Of a DNA stretch of 64,000 bases, positions 24,568 to 34,107 are shown in pieces. The number at the start of each line of letters is the position of its first letter. The first letter of the stretch is position 1. The translations under genes were made by a program, and so were the position numbers. Under the pieces are notes generated by a model, which was not told the DNA's origin, searched no databases, and was given only the letters and a program-made list of their open reading frames with translations. The stretch spans positions 342,996 to 406,995 of the forward strand of contig NTLF01000020.1 in assembly GCA_002631855.1 (NCBI GenBank). Reading direction: 5' to 3'. This DNA comes from Zunongwangia sp. ESRF-bin46 (lineage in GTDB: Bacteria > Bacteroidota > Bacteroidia > Flavobacteriales > Flavobacteriaceae).

Positions 24568-27500
24568 TTAATTTTTAATAATTTTAAAGGTTTTCGAGCT
24601 GTTCTCTCCATATGCTTTAACAAAGTAAACACCACTGGAAAGAGATGATACATCTACTGTAATTGCCCCATTAAGAGCTTTGCTTAACAATTGTTGTCCG
24701 GTTACAGAATAAATAGCAACCTGTTCAATATTAGTAGCTGAATCTATATTTAGTATATCACTAACAGGGTTAGGGTAGTAGGTTACGTCCATAGTGGAAG
24801 TTACTGTCTCTGTTCCTAAAATGGTAGGTGCCAGCTTTAATACAAATCCAACTCGTTGGTTATTACTGTCTCGTCCTGCACCTACAATAGTGCTTCCATC
24901 TGCTGAAATATCCAGTGGAAGGGACATTATAATACCTTGTGTATCGATACCTAATGATTCGGCATAACTGTTTAAATCAGTAACTCCTAATGCTTCTGTC
25001 CAAATAAAACCACTACCAAATAAAGCAGGGCCTTGTGGACGGTAAAAACCAATTACAATACTTCCGTCTCCAGATAGAGCAGTTGTACCACCACGCCATC
25101 CTGGTTGTAAAGGAGGACCTAAGGTTTCAACTCCTGTGGCTTCGCTCCATCGGTAGGCTTGAAAGTTGTTTGCAAAATTTCCAAAACCGCCAACCCAAAC
25201 GCCATCGTTAGAGATAGATCCGGCTTCTTGAGCTGGATCTCCATTAGGGAAGGAGATAAGTTGTTGTGCACCATTTTCCCATATAGCAGCTTGCCTAAAC
25301 CCAGATTCTGAGTCTTGCCAACCTACAACTATAGAACCGTCTTCACTTGCGCCGTTGGCTCTGGTGCTTCTGTCTGTTACAGTAGAGCCTAAATCTACTA
25401 CTCCAGTTGCTTCGTTCCATGTAATGGCATGTGCACCACTACTTGGTAACCAGCCCAAGCCAACAACAGTATTCCCATCACCAGAAATTCCCCAAGCAGA
25501 GCTTACTTGGTCTCCACTTTGTCCACCAATACCTCCAAGGGGAGTCCAGGTTTCGGTAGGCACATCGTACATACTCATTTCTTTTAATCCATTGTCTGGA
25601 TTCACGTACGGTCCAACTATCGTATTTCCATCATCAGATATTTTAACGTCGCCGCCTACTCCGGTTCCTGGGCCAAGACCTCCTATTTGCGTAATCCCTC
25701 CATCTTCGGTCCAAGATAAAACCTGTGCAGTATTGTGACCCGCGGCACTGTCGCCGTTTGCATCTACACCACTCATGGTTGTGCCTGGATAGATAAACAG
25801 TTCCCCGTCTCCAGGCTCAATGAAATTCTCTATGGCTACATCGAACAGTAAAAAACCACCAGCTTCAGTTCCGTTGGTGCCGGTTGCGTGGATGGCTATG
25901 TAATACTCACCACTTGTTGTAGGTGTGAAAATTTCTTCGGCTAAATATGCTTGTGATTCAATATCATTTCCATCATTGTTCCCAGGAAAATCACCTTGTT
26001 GTAAGATGTCGTTATACGTTCCCAATACTTCTACGATAGAACCACTATCCTGAGCGTCTGTAATAACCAACTCAAAATTTTCGGAAGCACTTGTATTTCC
26101 CAAGTTTATAGCGTTATAATGTACCGAAACTTGATACTCCGCATCGGCTGCTAATTGTAACTTTTTAGAAAATGCCCAATCATCTTTCGCAGTTTGAGAA
26201 ACATTATTCGGTATTAATGCAAGGATAGGGTCGTTCGATCCATCTCCACTAATATCTACACTGTCGCTAAAAGTCCACTCAGGTATAGTGGCATCTGTAT
26301 CTTCATACTCCCAACAATCTGGATCACCATTACTGAAATCTTCAGAATATGGAATTGTTGCAGCTTCAGTACAATCTGGACCAATAGGAGTGTCGTTCAC
26401 AGCAATATCAAATAAAATTAAAGGAGCACCCTGTTGATTATTTGAGCCAGTGGCGTGTATGGCCACGTAATATTCACCACTTGTTGCAGGAGTAAAACCT
26501 TTTTCAGTAAAATAAGCCTGCGATTCTACATCTTGCCCATCGTTGTTACCAGGAAAGGTACCTTGTTGAGTAACGCCAATATAGGTTTCTAATACGGTTT
26601 GAAACGTTGCACTTGAATTTGGAGCATCCAATACAACCAACTCAAAGTTTTCTTCTGCAATTGCTGTTCCTAAATTCAATGTGTTGTAATGGGCAGACAC
26701 AAAGTATTCTGTACCAGCTTCCATCTGTATTTTTTCGGTAAATGCCCAATCATCTTTTGGAAAATCCTGAACGGAAGGAGGTGTTATTGACAATAAGGGA
26801 TCATTGTTTCCGTCGCCATCTATATCTACAGCATCGTTGTACATCCACTCAGGGCCAAAACCATCTGTGTTTTCATATGCCCAACATGCTGGGTCACCGT
26901 TTTCGAAATCTTCGGAATAAGGTACTGTTACTGCATCGCAAACCAGAGGTGCTTCTTCTACGCTGGTACTGAATACCATGAATACTCCAGAGTCATTTCC
27001 AGAGGCGCCAAGTGCGTGAATGGCCACATAATATTCACCCGAAGTGGTCGGGGTGAAGTTTTCTTGTGCGGTGTATGCATTTTCTATAACATTATCCCCG
27101 GCACTACCAGGGAAGGACCCTTGTTGTAAAATATCGTTATAAGTTCCAATTACTTCACTAAAAGTTGCAGTGGAGTTTGGTGCATCAGTTATAACAAGTT
27201 CAAAGTTTTCGTTAGCGATTGCATTTCCTAAGCCTAAAGAATTGTAGTCAACCGAGATTTGATATGCTGTCCCTGCTTCTAATTGAAGTTTTTGGGTAAA
27301 GGCCCAATCGTCTTTGTCTCTATTGGAAACATTAGCTGGAATAAGCCCTACAAAAGGATCGTTTGTACCATCACCTGTTAGGTCTATGCCATCATTATAA
27401 GCCCACTCTGGAGCCGCAGCATCGGTGTTTTCATATTCCCAGCAAGCAGGATCGCCGTTACTGAAATCTTCTAAGTAGGGCAGGGGTGCCGCTACGGTAC

Positions 27501-27570
27501 AGTCTTGTGAATAAATTGAACCAATACTTGCTATGCAAAGCATTAGTAATACGAGTATTTTTTTCATCAT
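24568..27570 (-). CDS. T9SS-secreted protein with three ~187-residue repeats and HAF-like repeats
   Basis: A signal peptide (residues 1-22) is followed by three homologous units starting near residues 24, 211 and 399. Each opens with C...PY.EDF.NGDP.CWEYE, has a KDDWAF core and ends with TSGEYY.AIHA. The units look like carbohydrate-binding or jelly-roll modules and carry D-rich DISGDGSNDP-type loops that may bind calcium. Residues ~590-915 contain HAF-like repeats (ISDDGNTIVGPYV, ISGDGNTVVGLGW, ASEDGSIVVGW). The last ~75 residues are a type A T9SS sorting domain (YYPNPVSDILNI ... GVYFVKAYG ... KTFKIIKN). It should be exported to the cell surface. The binding target is unknown. Confidence 0.9.
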   Translation of the reverse strand: MMKKILVLLMLCIASIGSIYSQDCTVAAPLPYLEDFSNGDPACWEYENTDAAAPEWAYNDGIDLTGDGTNDPFVGLIPANVSNRDKDDWAFTQKLQLEAGTAYQISVDYNSLGLGNAIANENFELVITDAPNSTATFSEVIGTYNDILQQGSFPGSAGDNVIENAYTAQENFTPTTSGEYYVAIHALGASGNDSGVFMVFSTSVEEAPLVCDAVTVPYSEDFENGDPACWAYENTDGFGPEWMYNDAVDIDGDGNNDPLLSITPPSVQDFPKDDWAFTEKIQMEAGTEYFVSAHYNTLNLGTAIAEENFELVVLDAPNSSATFQTVLETYIGVTQQGTFPGNNDGQDVESQAYFTEKGFTPATSGEYYVAIHATGSNNQQGAPLILFDIAVNDTPIGPDCTEAATIPYSEDFSNGDPDCWEYEDTDATIPEWTFSDSVDISGDGSNDPILALIPNNVSQTAKDDWAFSKKLQLAADAEYQVSVHYNAINLGNTSASENFELVITDAQDSGSIVEVLGTYNDILQQGDFPGNNDGNDIESQAYLAEEIFTPTTSGEYYIAIHATGTNGTEAGGFLLFDVAIENFIEPGDGELFIYPGTTMSGVDANGDSAAGHNTAQVLSWTEDGGITQIGGLGPGTGVGGDVKISDDGNTIVGPYVNPDNGLKEMSMYDVPTETWTPLGGIGGQSGDQVSSAWGISGDGNTVVGLGWLPSSGAHAITWNEATGVVDLGSTVTDRSTRANGASEDGSIVVGWQDSESGFRQAAIWENGAQQLISFPNGDPAQEAGSISNDGVWVGGFGNFANNFQAYRWSEATGVETLGPPLQPGWRGGTTALSGDGSIVIGFYRPQGPALFGSGFIWTEALGVTDLNSYAESLGIDTQGIIMSLPLDISADGSTIVGAGRDSNNQRVGFVLKLAPTILGTETVTSTMDVTYYPNPVSDILNIDSATNIEQVAIYSVTGQQLLSKALNGAITVDVSSLSSGVYFVKAYGENSSKTFKIIKN

Positions 27571-27619
27571 TATAAAGATTTGATTTTACGGCTAATGTAG
27601 AAAAAGATACTGCTCTGTT

Positions 27620-27637
27620 CGGTTAATGAACGGTTAA
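27620..27637. promoter_or_regulatory. Direct repeats upstream of the T9SS cargo gene
   Basis: CGGTTAA occurs at 27620-27626 and 27631-27637, 11 bases apart (about one helical turn), 50-67 bases before the gene start at 27570. The spacing suggests a dimeric regulator site; none is identified. Confidence 0.35.
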
Positions 27638-27712
27638 CGGGGAAAGTTTTACGGTAATATGAGCTTTCTTAAGAAGAAATTTAAAGTGATTTTTATGTAA
27701 ATAGAAAAGCGG

Positions 27713-28192
27713 CTATTTTATTCGTTTCCTCACAAAAACAGCGACAATAGCTGCCGTGACAATGCCAAACCCTAATGCGCCAAACGCCGATTGCCACATG
27801 TAATTGGTGATATTAAAATAGTCGTTCGCTTTGGTGCGGGTCATCAAATCATTAGTGACGGAATATTCTATTACGTTGTTAAAATATTCAGGGGTTATAT
27901 AGTTGTGGGTAATGTATTGTCCTACAGGGGACAATAAAGCTACAAAAACACTTAAAATGACTCCTGATATAAACCCTTGAAACCATGTCATACTTCCATT
28001 AAAAACCCTTCTTCTTTTTTCCCGAAGCGCCAGTAAATAGATAAAAATGGCAAAAGGGGCAAATAGTAAGGTAAGCCACCAATGATTTGAAATCTGTTCT
28101 TCATGCCAACCCAATGTTTTTTCAAGTAACATCCATGAAAGCATGGTTATGGTAAAAACAATAGCCCATTTAAACTCTATTTTAATATTCAT
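27713..28192 (-). CDS. DUF4199 family membrane protein
   Basis: This 159-aa protein has four hydrophobic segments, including FKWAIVFTITMLSWMLLEKTLG at the start and FGIVTAAIVAVFVRKRIK at the end. The layout and the FNGSMTWFQGFISGVILSVF segment match DUF4199, a Bacteroidota membrane family of unknown function. It lies upstream of the T9SS cargo gene on the same strand, and after the secA terminator. Confidence 0.8.
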   Translation of the reverse strand: MNIKIEFKWAIVFTITMLSWMLLEKTLGWHEEQISNHWWLTLLFAPFAIFIYLLALREKRRRVFNGSMTWFQGFISGVILSVFVALLSPVGQYITHNYITPEYFNNVIEYSVTNDLMTRTKANDYFNITNYMWQSAFGALGFGIVTAAIVAVFVRKRIK

Positions 28193-28220
28193 AGTAGCAG
28201 TTTTTCAAAGCTAAAGATAC

Positions 28221-28260
28221 CAAAAAAAGAAACCCTGAAAAGCATAGCCTTCAAGGTTTC
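28221..28260 (-). terminator. Terminator of secA
   Basis: On the minus strand GAAACCTTGAA pairs with TTCAGGGTTTC (one mismatch), followed by TTTTTTT. It lies 25 bases after the secA stop. Confidence 0.8.
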
Positions 28261-28284
28261 TATATATAAATTATTTGGTGAAGC

Positions 28285-31200
28285 TTACTCTTCTGTAAGT
28301 ACCCATTCGCCTTTTTCTAGTAGAGGAATAGCTTGTTTGTACTTTAAGGTTTTGTTTTCACCACTCATCACATTTTTGATGGTTACTTTGTCGTTACGAC
28401 CAATTTTTGGTTTATCACGAACAATAGTCTCAGTCACTTGCTGTTGCTGGTTTTGTGTGTTCCCGGCAGCTCGTGATTGTGCAGAGCGTTCATCTAAATT
28501 CTGAATTTCCTCTTTCTCTTCGCTTAGTTTTTCCTTTTTACGGGTTTGTCTAGCTTCACGAATCTGCTCTTGGTTTTCTTGGGGAAGCTCTCCTTTAAAT
28601 AAGAAGGAAATCACTTCTCTGTTCACCTTATCAATCATTACTTTAAACAGTTCGAAAGCTTCAAACTTATAGATTAATAGTGGGTCTTTTTGCTCGTGAA
28701 CCGCTAGTTGAACTGATTGTTTCAGTTCATCCATTTTACGTAAATGTGTTTTCCAAGAATCGTCAATAATGGCAAGGGTTATGTTTTTCTCAAAATCCTG
28801 TACCAATTGCTTTCCTTCAGTTTCATATGCTTTTTCAAGATCGGTAGCGACATTGATTGTTTTTACGCCATCGGTAAACGGAACCAAAATACGCTTGTAT
28901 TGATCCTTATGATTTTCATATACATTTTTAATTACCGGATAGGCCATTTCTGCATTGCGCAACATTTTTTCTTGGTAATGCTTGTAAGCCGCTTTATATA
29001 CTTTTCCAGAAATATCTAAAATGCTCATTTTTTCAAATTCCTTTTCAGAAATAGGTGAACTCATAGAGAAATAGCGGATCAATTCAAACTCGAAGTTTTT
29101 ATAATCCTGAGCCAATTTGTTAGTTTCTGAAATAGCTTCCGAAGTTTCAAAAATCATATTGGCAACATCCACGCGAAGACGCTCTCCAAATAGTGCGTGG
29201 TAACGTCGTTTGTAGATTACTTCACGTTGCGCATTCATCACATCATCATATTCCAGCAAACGCTTTCTAATTCCGAAGTTGTTTTCCTCTACTTTTTTCT
29301 GTGCGCGCTCAATAGACTTAGAGATCATGGAATGCTGAATCACTTCGCCTTCTTCCAGTCCCATACGGTCCATCATTTTGGCGATACGCTCACTACCAAA
29401 TAAACGCATTAAATTATCTTCCAGCGATACGTAAAACTGAGAACTACCTGGATCTCCTTGTCGTCCACTACGTCCACGCAACTGTCTGTCAACACGACGG
29501 CTATCGTGGCGTTCGGTACCTACAATGGCAAGACCACCGGCTTCTTTTACTTCTTTGCTTAGTTTAATATCGGTACCACGACCCGCCATATTGGTGGCAA
29601 TGGTTACCATTCCGCTTTTACCAGCTTCAGCAACGATATCGGCCTCTTTTTTGTGCATTTTCGCATTCAGTACATTATGCGCAATGTTACGAATGCTCAA
29701 CATTCGGCTCAATAATTCTGAAATTTCTACCGAAGTAGTACCAATCAATACCGGACGGCCCGCTTTTGAAAGGTTGGTTACCTCCTCAATTACGGCATTG
29801 TATTTTTCACGTTTGGTTTTGTAGATTTTATCTTCTCGGTCGTGACGAGCGATAGGTCGGTTGGTTGGTATTTCAACCACATCCAATTCATAAATTTCCC
29901 AAAGCTCACCTGCTTCTGTTACTGCTGTACCCGTCATACCAGATAGCTTACGGTACATACGGAAGTAGTTTTGAAGCGTAATGGTTGCAAAGGTTTGCGT
30001 AGCCGCTTCAATTTTTACATCTTCTTTCGCTTCAATCGCTTGGTGTAATCCATCACTGTAACGACGACCGTCCATAATACGTCCGGTCTGCTCGTCCACG
30101 ATCATTACTTTGTTTTCCATCACCACATACTCTGTATCTTTTTCAAACAGGGCGTATGCTTTCAGTAATTGGTTAAGGGTGTGGATACGTTCACTTTTTA
30201 TTCCGAAGTCACGAAACAGCTCTTCTTTTAGTTCAGCTTCTTCTTCTGTAGGAAGTTCTTTTGCTTCAATTTTAGCGATTTCAGTTCCCATTTCAGGCAT
30301 AACGAAGAAATCTGGATTGTCTTCACCCGAAAGGTATTCTACTCCTTTATCACTTAATTCTATCTGATTGTTCTTTTCATCAATTACAAAATACAGCGCT
30401 TCATCTACCTTCGGCATTTCGCGGTTGTTATCTTGCATGTAATGATTTTCAGTTTTCTGAAGCAATTGACGGATGCCGTCTTCAGATAAAAACTTAATCA
30501 GTGCTTTGTTTTTAGGCAATCCACGGAACACACGAAGCAATTGGAACCCACCTTCTTTTGTATCTCCTTCTTTAATCAATTTTTTAGCTTCGGCTAAGAC
30601 ACCGGTTAAATATTTTCGCTGTACATTAACGATATCCTGAACTTTCGGCTTTAATTCGTTAAACTCGTGACGATCACCTTCTGGAACAGGTCCAGAGATA
30701 ATTAAAGGCGTACGGGCATCATCAATCAATACTGAATCCACCTCATCGACAATGGCGTAGTGGTGTGGGCGTTGTACTAGATCCTTGGGATCGTGCGCCA
30801 TATTATCACGCAGATAATCAAAACCAAATTCGTTATTGGTTCCGTAGGTAATGTCTGCGTTGTAGGCTTTTCTTCGTTCTTCACTATTGGGGCGGTGGTA
30901 ATCAATACAGTCAACACTCAAACCGTGAAACTCAAAAATAGGGGCCATCCACGCACTATCTCGTTTTGCCAAGTAGTCGTTTACGGTTACAAGGTGTACC
31001 CCGTTTCCGGCCAAAGCATTTAAGTACATAGGGAGGGTTGCAACAAGGGTTTTACCTTCCCCCGTTTGCATCTCGGCTACTTTTCCTTGGTGCATAGCAA
31101 CACCACCTATAAGTTGTACGTCGTAATGAACCATATCCCAGGTTACTTCCTTTCCGGCAGCATCCCAAGAGTTTTGCCAAGTGGCTTTATCGCCATCTAA

Positions 31201-31644
31201 CGTAACGTAATCTTTGGTGGCAGAAATTTCCCTATCAAAAGCAGAGGCAGTTACAGTTAGGGTCTCATTATCTTTAAAGCGTTTGGCAGTCTCTTTTACT
31301 ACGGCAAAAGCTTCTGGGAGTATTTCTTCGAGGGTTGCTTTTTCAACTTCATAGCGATCGTCTTTCAACGCATCTATTTGGTTGTAGATTTCCTCTTTCT
31401 TGTCAATATCTTCTTCAGCTTCGGCATCAATCCTTAGTTGATCAATCTGCTGCTGTATTTCTTTTTGATCTTCTTTAATCTTAGCACGAAATGTATCAGA
31501 CTTCGCCCGCAATTCGTCCAACGATAAATTGGACATAGCAGATTCGTGTTCTTTTATTTTATCAACATACGGTTGAATTTCACTAATGTCTTTTTTGGAT
31601 TTATCTCCAACAAAGACTTTTAAAATATTATCTAATATTCCCAT
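28285..31644 (-). CDS. secA: Preprotein translocase ATPase SecA
   Basis: SecA drives preproteins through SecYEG. Walker [10 protein letters not shown], the DEAD-type [21 protein letters not shown], the second motor [27 protein letters not shown] and the [19 protein letters not shown] helicase motifs are all visible. It is 1119 aa, against about 900 in E. coli, which is usual in Bacteroidota and reflects insertions in the N-terminal motor. The C-terminus ([19 protein letters not shown]) has no Cys-rich zinc-binding SecB/ribosome motif. The start is ATG at 31644; a 38-codon ORF ends 3 bases before it. Confidence 0.98.
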   Translation of the reverse strand: MGILDNILKVFVGDKSKKDISEIQPYVDKIKEHESAMSNLSLDELRAKSDTFRAKIKEDQKEIQQQIDQLRIDAEAEEDIDKKEEIYNQIDALKDDRYEVEKATLEEILPEAFAVVKETAKRFKDNETLTVTASAFDREISATKDYVTLDGDKATWQNSWDAAGKEVTWDMVHYDVQLIGGVAMHQGKVAEMQTGEGKTLVATLPMYLNALAGNGVHLVTVNDYLAKRDSAWMAPIFEFHGLSVDCIDYHRPNSEERRKAYNADITYGTNNEFGFDYLRDNMAHDPKDLVQRPHHYAIVDEVDSVLIDDARTPLIISGPVPEGDRHEFNELKPKVQDIVNVQRKYLTGVLAEAKKLIKEGDTKEGGFQLLRVFRGLPKNKALIKFLSEDGIRQLLQKTENHYMQDNNREMPKVDEALYFVIDEKNNQIELSDKGVEYLSGEDNPDFFVMPEMGTEIAKIEAKELPTEEEAELKEELFRDFGIKSERIHTLNQLLKAYALFEKDTEYVVMENKVMIVDEQTGRIMDGRRYSDGLHQAIEAKEDVKIEAATQTFATITLQNYFRMYRKLSGMTGTAVTEAGELWEIYELDVVEIPTNRPIARHDREDKIYKTKREKYNAVIEEVTNLSKAGRPVLIGTTSVEISELLSRMLSIRNIAHNVLNAKMHKKEADIVAEAGKSGMVTIATNMAGRGTDIKLSKEVKEAGGLAIVGTERHDSRRVDRQLRGRSGRQGDPGSSQFYVSLEDNLMRLFGSERIAKMMDRMGLEEGEVIQHSMISKSIERAQKKVEENNFGIRKRLLEYDDVMNAQREVIYKRRYHALFGERLRVDVANMIFETSEAISETNKLAQDYKNFEFELIRYFSMSSPISEKEFEKMSILDISGKVYKAAYKHYQEKMLRNAEMAYPVIKNVYENHKDQYKRILVPFTDGVKTINVATDLEKAYETEGKQLVQDFEKNITLAIIDDSWKTHLRKMDELKQSVQLAVHEQKDPLLIYKFEAFELFKVMIDKVNREVISFLFKGELPQENQEQIREARQTRKKEKLSEEKEEIQNLDERSAQSRAAGNTQNQQQQVTETIVRDKPKIGRNDKVTIKNVMSGENKTLKYKQAIPLLEKGEWVLTEE

Positions 31645-31647
31645 GGG

Positions 31648-31764
31648 TTATTGGTGTGTTTTATACTCAAAAATGGTGCAGGCAAGAAGCCGTAATTGGC
31701 ACATACAAAAAAACTGCAAAAAAATAAGGTAACCAAGAGGATGGTTTGTTTTATTTGTTGCCAT
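31648..31764 (-). CDS. Putative 38-residue leader peptide upstream of secA
   Basis: An ATG at 31764 opens a frame of 38 codons ending TAA at 31650-31648, 3 bases before the secA ATG. The product has a polar N-terminus (MATNKTNHPLG), a hydrophobic core (YLIFLQFFCMCQLRLLAC) and a C-terminus TIFEYKTHQ. It lies between the terminator of the upstream gene (31781-31817) and secA, so it would be in any secA leader that starts upstream of it. Position recalls SecM-type leader peptides. It could equally be a chance frame in a leader; no ribosome-binding evidence exists. Confidence 0.35.
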   Translation of the reverse strand: MATNKTNHPLGYLIFLQFFCMCQLRLLACTIFEYKTHQ

Positions 31765-31780
31765 AATGATTTTGTTTTGA

Positions 31781-31817
31781 GCAAAAAAAAAGCCTCTATG
31801 GGTATAGAGACTTTTTA
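31781..31817 (-). terminator. Terminator of the DUF2795 gene, upstream of secA
   Basis: On the minus strand AAAAAG-T-CTCTAT and ATAGAG-G-CTTTTT form a stem around ACCC, followed by a long T-tract. This separates secA from the genes upstream. Confidence 0.75.
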
Positions 31818-31863
31818 ATTAGTATTTCAGTTATTGTTGTAACGTAGCATTAATATGCTGTTA

Positions 31864-32085
31864 TTAATATTCATCTTCGTTCCACAGGTAATCTTCATCT
31901 GTGGGATAGTCCGGCCAAATTTCTTCAATAGAATCGTATGAGTCGCCTTCATCTTCAATAGCCTGTAGGTTTTCCACTACTTCTAATGGAGCTCCTGTTC
32001 TAATGGCGTAATCAATCAATTCGTCTTTGGTTGCCGGCCAGGGCGCATCGCTTAAATAGGATGCAAGTTCTAAAGTCCAATACAT
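31864..32085 (-). CDS. DUF2795 domain protein
   Basis: This 73-aa acidic protein has the DUF2795 pattern: MYWTLELASYLSDAPWPATKDELIDYAI followed by APLEVVENLQAI and an Asp/Glu/Tyr-rich tail (DYPTDEDYLWNEDEY). The family is small and soluble, with no known function. It is transcribed alone and ends at the hairpin before secA. Confidence 0.85.
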   Translation of the reverse strand: MYWTLELASYLSDAPWPATKDELIDYAIRTGAPLEVVENLQAIEDEGDSYDSIEEIWPDYPTDEDYLWNEDEY

Positions 32086-32224
32086 AGCACTTTGTGTTTT
32101 ATAATTTCTGCAAAAATAATTTTTTCGATTAAAAAGTCAAGAAAAATCGCAATTATTTATGCTATATTTTAAAGAACGTTTTTAAATCGCTGATTTATAA
32201 TATATTAAATTTTATGAGAAAACC

Positions 32225-32797
32225 TTATAATTTCTCCGGAATCCATTTAACTTCCTCAGCTTGCAGGTCATGAGTCAATTTCCGTGCCAGTACAAATAGA
32301 TAGTCAGATAGGCGGTTTAAGTATTTTAAAACGCGTTCGTCTATAGGTTCTTCGTTGTGTAATAATGTTGCTAAACGCTCAGCGCGACGGCAGACACAGC
32401 GCGCTATGTGACAATATGACACGGTAGAGTGGCCGCCAGGGAGTACAAAATGTGTCATAGGGGGGAGGCTGTCATTCATGGTGTCCATTTCGGTCTCCAA
32501 TCGTTCAATATCCTTTTCTTCAATTTTTGGGATATTTAACCGGTCTTTTCCACTTTTGAGGGTTGCTTTTTCAGGATCGGTGGCTAGAATAGCACCTAAC
32601 GTAAAAAGACGATCCTGAACGTGAACTAAAATTTCTTTAGAACGGGCACCTATTTCTTGATCGCGGATTAGCCCAATATGTGAATTTAATTCGTCTACAG
32701 TGCCGTAACTATCTATACGAATATGATATTTAGGAACACGCGTGCCGCCAAAAAGAGCCGTAGTGCCTTTATCACCTGTTTTAGTGTATATTTTCAT
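32225..32797 (-). CDS. Cob(I)alamin adenosyltransferase, PduO type
   Basis: This enzyme makes adenosylcobalamin from cob(I)alamin and ATP. IYTKTGDKGTTALFGG is the ATP-binding N-terminus, followed by SYGTVDELNSHIGLIR, and the helical C-terminal part has CRRAERLATLLH and YLNRLSDYLFVLARKL. At 190 aa it is full length for the PduO-type group. It supplies the cofactor for methylmalonyl-CoA mutase, which MeaB (18086-19162) serves. It is 33 bases downstream of a small membrane protein gene and probably in the same operon. Confidence 0.95.
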   Translation of the reverse strand: MKIYTKTGDKGTTALFGGTRVPKYHIRIDSYGTVDELNSHIGLIRDQEIGARSKEILVHVQDRLFTLGAILATDPEKATLKSGKDRLNIPKIEEKDIERLETEMDTMNDSLPPMTHFVLPGGHSTVSYCHIARCVCRRAERLATLLHNEEPIDERVLKYLNRLSDYLFVLARKLTHDLQAEEVKWIPEKL

Positions 32798-32830
32798 AAT
32801 AATTAATTTTTGAAGCAGAATGGCGTTATT

Positions 32831-33004
32831 TTATTCCTGCTTTTCTTTGCGTTTTTTCTTTTCAAAATACTCGTTCCTAAAATTTCTACGCCGCCGTTTA
32901 CGCAATGCATTGGTGTTTCGTTTGTTCCAAAAGTAGAGGAGGAGCAGTAATAAAATACCGCCTACTACCAATATAATAGGGTTCGAAAAAAAGGATGTTT
33001 CCAT
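32831..33004 (-). CDS. Small basic membrane protein
   Basis: From the ATG at 33004 it has 57 residues: a hydrophobic helix (IILVVGGILLLLLLYFW) followed by a strongly basic tail (RKRRRRNFRNEYFEKKKRKEKQE). The frame is open further upstream to 33055, but that part is unlikely to be coding. No family recognised. It is immediately upstream of the cobalamin adenosyltransferase gene. Confidence 0.5.
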   Translation of the reverse strand: METSFFSNPIILVVGGILLLLLLYFWNKRNTNALRKRRRRNFRNEYFEKKKRKEKQE

Positions 33005-33139
33005 AATGTGTGAAGATACAGAGGGAGCAAGCAAAATCCAAATTACAAATGACAAATTACAAAAGGATGGACTTTGAAGGTGAAACGAATAAAGCGTATG
33101 GGTTTAATAGATCTATTGGTTTTGTAGGGAGATTTTATT

Positions 33140-33166
33140 GTCCCCTTAAGGGGACTTTAGGGATGT
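33140..33166 (+). repeat. REP-like palindrome, family C (single)
   Basis: GTCCCCTTAAGGGGACTTTAGGGATGT shortened: a perfect 14-base palindrome TCCCCTTAAGGGGA at 33141-33154, followed by CTTTAGGGATGT. The same unit recurs at 34998, 35204 and 37386. Confidence 0.7.
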
Positions 33167-33227
33167 TTTAGCGTTTTGCTTGTTGGGTGTTTTTTAGTTA
33201 GTAGTAAATAGTAACAGTTTGCAGGGG

Positions 33228-33272
33228 GTCTAGATACACTCCCTCTTGCCTTGGGAGCACTCGACTTGACAA
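33228..33272 (+). repeat. REP-like element, family A (single)
   Basis: Starts GGTCTAGATACA and ends GAGCACTCGACTTGACA. It matches the element after the GIY-YIG gene (63588-63633) in the same orientation. A short run of AGTAGT-type bases precedes it. Confidence 0.65.
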
Positions 33273-33311
33273 CAGGCTTATTTTTGTTGCTTAAAAAGTA
33301 ATCACTTTTTT

Positions 33312-33367
33312 CACTACTCACTACTCACTACTCACTACTCACTACTCACTACTCACTACTCACTACT
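33312..33367. repeat. Heptanucleotide tandem repeat CACTACT, 8 copies
   Basis: Eight uninterrupted copies of CACTACT. The right part encodes the last residues and the stop codon of the convergent-end ABC ATPase gene (minus-strand frame AGT AGT GAG TAG). A second array of about six copies is at 53095-53136. Confidence 0.9.
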
Positions 33368-34050
33368 TCTTTCTTTGTGTCACTTTCCACCATTCCGTCA
33401 CGTAGTCTAATAATACGGTTCGCATGTTCGGCGATATCTTCTTCGTGCGTAACGAGAATTACTGTGTTACCAGCCTTATGAATAGCATCGAACAAATTCA
33501 TAATCTCTACCGAAGTTTTAGAATCCAAGTTTCCGGTAGGCTCATCGGCTAAAATAATAGACGGTTTATTGACCAAAGCACGCCCTACGGCTACTCGCTG
33601 TCGCTGCCCTCCCGAAAGTTGGTTGGGTTTATGGTCCATTCGGTCTGCTAGCCCCACATCGGTTAACACTTCTGCTGCTCTTTCGGCACGAACGGTTTTA
33701 GAAGCACCGGCATAAACCATGGGCAAAGCAACATTATCTAAAGCAGTGGTTCGTGGTAGTAAATTAAAGGTTTGAAATACAAAGCCAATTTCTTTGTTTC
33801 GTATCTCGGCCAGTTCGTCATCGGTAAGATTACTAACATCAGTTCCGTTCAACTCATAGCTCCCAGAGGTTGGGGTGTCCAAACAGCCTAAAAGGTTCAT
33901 TAAAGTTGATTTCCCGGAACCCGACGGCCCCATTAAGGCAACATATTCCCCTTTGTTAATATCCAAATCGATTCCTTTTAGAACCTTTACAATTTCTTGT
34001 CCCAAAGGAAAATCACGTCTAATATCCCGTATTTTAATAAGTGAACCCAT
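33349..34050 (-). CDS. ABC transporter ATP-binding protein (LolD/MacB-like)
   Basis: This 233-aa ATPase has Walker [10 protein letters not shown] (about residues 41-49), Q-loop [17 protein letters not shown], signature [15 protein letters not shown], Walker [14 protein letters not shown] and H-loop VTHEED. These match the LolD/MacB/FtsE-like group, which energises lipoprotein release or efflux. No permease gene is adjacent, so its partner is encoded elsewhere. The last residues (VVSSE) and stop come from the heptanucleotide array, so the C-terminus is repeat-derived. Confidence 0.92.
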   Translation of the reverse strand: MGSLIKIRDIRRDFPLGQEIVKVLKGIDLDINKGEYVALMGPSGSGKSTLMNLLGCLDTPTSGSYELNGTDVSNLTDDELAEIRNKEIGFVFQTFNLLPRTTALDNVALPMVYAGASKTVRAERAAEVLTDVGLADRMDHKPNQLSGGQRQRVAVGRALVNKPSIILADEPTGNLDSKTSVEIMNLFDAIHKAGNTVILVTHEEDIAEHANRIIRLRDGMVESDTKKEVVSSE

Positions 34051-34107
34051 AGTTGGCTTTTTAGTTAGCTTGGTCTGCTTTCATAAGACGCAAAGGTAAC
34101 ACAGATG

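Larger units (their letters stand above)
33005..33348. other. 344-bp intergenic region with repeats
   Basis: No gene is seen. It holds a family C palindrome (33140-33166), a family A REP-like copy (33228-33272) and the start of a heptanucleotide array (33312-33367) that runs into the ABC transporter gene. Confidence 0.7.

Noticed and set aside
25355..25738. Plus-strand ORF inside the T9SS cargo gene
   Set aside because: It is antisense to a gene with clear protein features and its translation has no family-like pattern.
28285..31644. Long plus-strand ORFs across secA
   Set aside because: They are shadows of the secA frame.
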